From NCBI GenBank assembly GCA_014925825.1, contig JACGCK010000625.1, forward strand, positions 1 to 10,218: a DNA stretch of 10,218 nucleotides. The letters are read 5' to 3'. The first letter of the stretch is position 1; each line of letters opens with the position of its first letter. This stretch comes from Pholiota molesta. Lineage: Eukaryota > Basidiomycota > Agaricomycetes > Agaricales > Strophariaceae. The position numbers were made by a program, and so were the translations under genes. The notes under the pieces were generated by a model that saw only the letters and a program-made list of their open reading frames with translations, did not search any database and had not been told where the DNA came from. This document shows, piece after piece, positions 8,668-10,218 of the stretch.

Positions 8668-9357
8668 TTACTCGAAGATCCATTGCTCCTGAGCGCTGGT
8701 CCATTGGACAACACCCTCGGGAACAGCTATTGTAAGGTTCAGTGATGCATCGCGATGATAAAATTATTAAAACTTACAGAGCGATCTCTTCTCAGCGGAC
8801 TCGACGGAGTCGGAACCGTGGCAGATGTTACGGCCAACAGCAAGGCAGAAGTCACGCGGATGGAACCTAACAATAAGGTTAACATCATAATATGTTCTGA
8901 ACGAACGCGTTTGTCTACTCACCGACGGGGACTGGAGGGGGTTGGTAGCACCGAGCATGACACGGCCGGTCTTGACGGCGTCGAGTCCTTGCCAGACCAT
9001 GGCGACGACGGGGCCAGATGCCATGTACTTGATGAGGCCGGGGAAGAAGGACTTGCCCTTGAGATCGGCATATCTGTTAACCAATGAAGGCAAGCAAGCA
9101 TAGCGCGATTAGATGGCGTGACCGATTTGGCGCGATCGGGAAAATACATACGCTTCTCGAGGTGCTCTCGTGGCCTGGACGAGCTTGAGGCATGAGCTTG
9201 AACCCGCTCCTCGAACCTGTGATGATCTTGCCGACGAGGTTGCGCTGAACGCCGTCAGCTGTGAATGGGGGGACGCGGTAGATTAGATCCACGACCGCTA
9301 TCGCACGACGGGAGATCGTGACCTTGATCATGATGTAGGTGCGTCGGTGACGGACAT
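8668..9357 (-). CDS. Nucleoside diphosphate kinase, multiply frameshifted as sequenced (5 exons, about 151 aa)
   Basis: The enzyme moves the terminal phosphate of ATP to other NDPs through a phosphohistidine, keeping NTP pools balanced. Exons (minus): 9357-9323, 9258-9152, 9073-8923, 8866-8778 and 8726-8668, with introns of 64, 78, 56 and 51 bp. Family segments appear in order: [83 protein letters not shown], then [16 protein letters not shown] with the catalytic histidine, VESAEK, and [15 protein letters not shown] before TAA. They lie in different frames. Restoring continuity needs about 15 bases at about 12 places, all missing and none surplus. Exon 3 (9073-8923) is clean after its first two bases. 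The restored length equals the family's usual 151 residues. Either the sequence is faulty here or this is a very young pseudogene. It diverges from QCR7. Confidence 0.85.
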
Positions 9358-9545
9358 GATTGCAGGTAGTACTGTAGGATGGGAGATGGAGTGTATAGAG
9401 AAGATTTTTTGCAATCTGCCTGCTTCATATCGCGTCCATCGCTATATCTCACATCGGCCAGCACGGCCAAACAGAATTCCGGAAACGTCCGTGGTGTTCT
9501 GTCTTTCGAGGCTGGAGTACCTGGTCCGCTACTAAAATCCACACA
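9358..9545. promoter_or_regulatory. Divergent promoter between nucleoside diphosphate kinase and QCR7
   Basis: Only 188 bp separate the two start codons (9357 on minus, 9546 on plus), so both leaders and core promoters must share this space. No canonical TATA box was seen in either direction. The divergent layout is seen; co-regulation is inference. Confidence 0.55.
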
Positions 9546-10088
9546 ATGTTCGGTCCCTTGGGCTTGTCGCTCGCCCCCTACGTCAACTCTTCCCGCACCC
9601 TCTCCAGGTGGGTCAAGCCCATCGCCATCTGGTACTCCGACGTCGCCGGCTACAGGAAATACGGCTTCAAGTACGATGACCTACGTACGCGCACCGAACA
9701 CACCTTGCTCCTACCTGTTTGCTCATTTCGCATCCAGTGGTAGAGGAGAACCCCGAAGTTCAGCGTGTACGTCCGACCTGACACTCTGCGGTGAAATGAT
9801 ACGGATATTCACCAAACATAATAGGCTTTGGGCCGCCTGACGCCTGCTGAAGCCTACGACCGCGCCTACCGCATCAAGCGGGCTTCGCAGGCAAGCGTAC
9901 TCCACGCCCCCCTACCGAAGGAACATGGATAAAACCAGAGGAGGTGCGTCATTTTTTCTCCCATCCACTTTGCTTCTCAAATATGATTTCGACAGGATGT
10001 CCGCTACCTGGCACCTCATGTTGCAAACGTCGCGAAGGAGGAAGCTGAGAGGAAGGCTTGGGACAATTTAGTTGTTCTGAGGAAGTAG
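9546..10088 (+). CDS. QCR7: Ubiquinol-cytochrome c reductase subunit 7 (QCR7), one frame break (4 exons, about 126 aa)
   Basis: QCR7 is the roughly 14-kDa matrix-side subunit of respiratory complex III. Exons: 9546-9684, 9738-9766, 9825-9943 and 9996-10088, with introns of 53, 58 and 52 bp. The N-terminus is MFGPLGLSLAPYV, followed by WVKPIAIWYSDVAGYRKYGF and KYDDL. LVEENPEVQR comes from a 29-nt second exon, then ALGRLTPAEAYDRAYRIKRA, VLHAPLPKE, and after the third intron DVRYLAPHV, ending AWDNLVVLRK. The length fits the family. Exon 3 is one base short at 9925/9926: after PKE the written frame gives H-G-stop, whereas one more base gives Q/H-W-I-K-P-E-E and runs cleanly into the last exon. 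As with the kinase next door, a missing base is more likely than a real null allele of a core respiratory gene. Confidence 0.9.
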
Positions 10089-10218
10089 ATATCACTTATA
10101 GACGCGTCCTTTCGAATTCCAACATTCCAAGCAGACTATTGGAACCCTACGCTAATGCGGCCGGTGTGGTCTAACTAATTCTTGAACCAAACTTGCAAAT
10201 GTCCATCAAGGAATCATC
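10089..10218. other. 3' flank of QCR7
   Basis: There are 130 bp after the QCR7 stop codon. No AATAAA, repeat or second gene was recognised before the window ends. Confidence 0.4.

Noticed and set aside
8755..9087. 110-codon open frame on the plus strand
   Set aside because: It is the complement of the conserved kinase exons 3-4; the minus strand carries the clear NDP kinase motifs.
1..10218. A novel defence, mobile or biosynthetic system
   Set aside because: All six genes are recognisable metabolic or respiratory genes. No transposase, recombinase, repeat array or biosynthetic core enzyme was seen on either strand.

Overview
The window reads as nuclear DNA of a filamentous fungus, most likely an Agaricomycete (Basidiomycota). 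The coding regions are cut by many short GT-AG introns (nearly all 51-70 bp), there is no operon structure, and every protein recognised has close fungal counterparts. This assignment rests on gene architecture and remembered family sequences, because no search could be run.

Six multi-exon genes can be rebuilt. (1) 270-1642 (+) is a PLP-dependent L-serine/L-threonine dehydratase with 5 exons, clean in frame. (2) 2186-1809 (-) is PET100, a small cytochrome c oxidase assembly factor with 3 exons and one missing base in exon 1. (3) 3511-6022 (+) is glutamate decarboxylase with 17 exons, four of them under 28 nt, clean in frame. (4) 7997-6340 (-) is a secreted DOMON cytochrome fused to a cytochrome b561 membrane domain, 8 exons, with two clear missing bases and one ambiguous junction. 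(5) 9357-8668 (-) is nucleoside diphosphate kinase with 5 exons, fully recognisable but lacking about 15 bases at about 12 places. (6) 9546-10088 (+) is QCR7, a complex III subunit, with 4 exons and one missing base.

Genes 1 and 2 converge, 3 and 4 converge, and 5 and 6 diverge from a 188-bp shared promoter. The non-coding stretches are 1-269, 2187-3510, 6023-6339, 7998-8667 and 10089-10218. No RNA gene, transposon or CRISPR array was seen. Functionally this is an ordinary metabolic neighbourhood: amino-acid catabolism (serine dehydratase, GABA shunt), respiratory-chain assembly and structure (PET100, QCR7), nucleotide balance (NDK) and an extracellular redox protein. Nothing shows that they act as one system.

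The most unusual feature is the pattern of reading-frame breaks. Every break recognised is explained by missing bases, never by surplus ones, while the encoded residues stay conserved. Several breaks sit in runs where CCCC would restore the frame but CCC is written. The breaks are absent from about 2.75 kb of plus-strand coding sequence in genes 1 and 3 and extremely dense in the NDK gene. Consensus sequencing error is the simplest reading, but the pattern needs checking before any of these genes is called a pseudogene.
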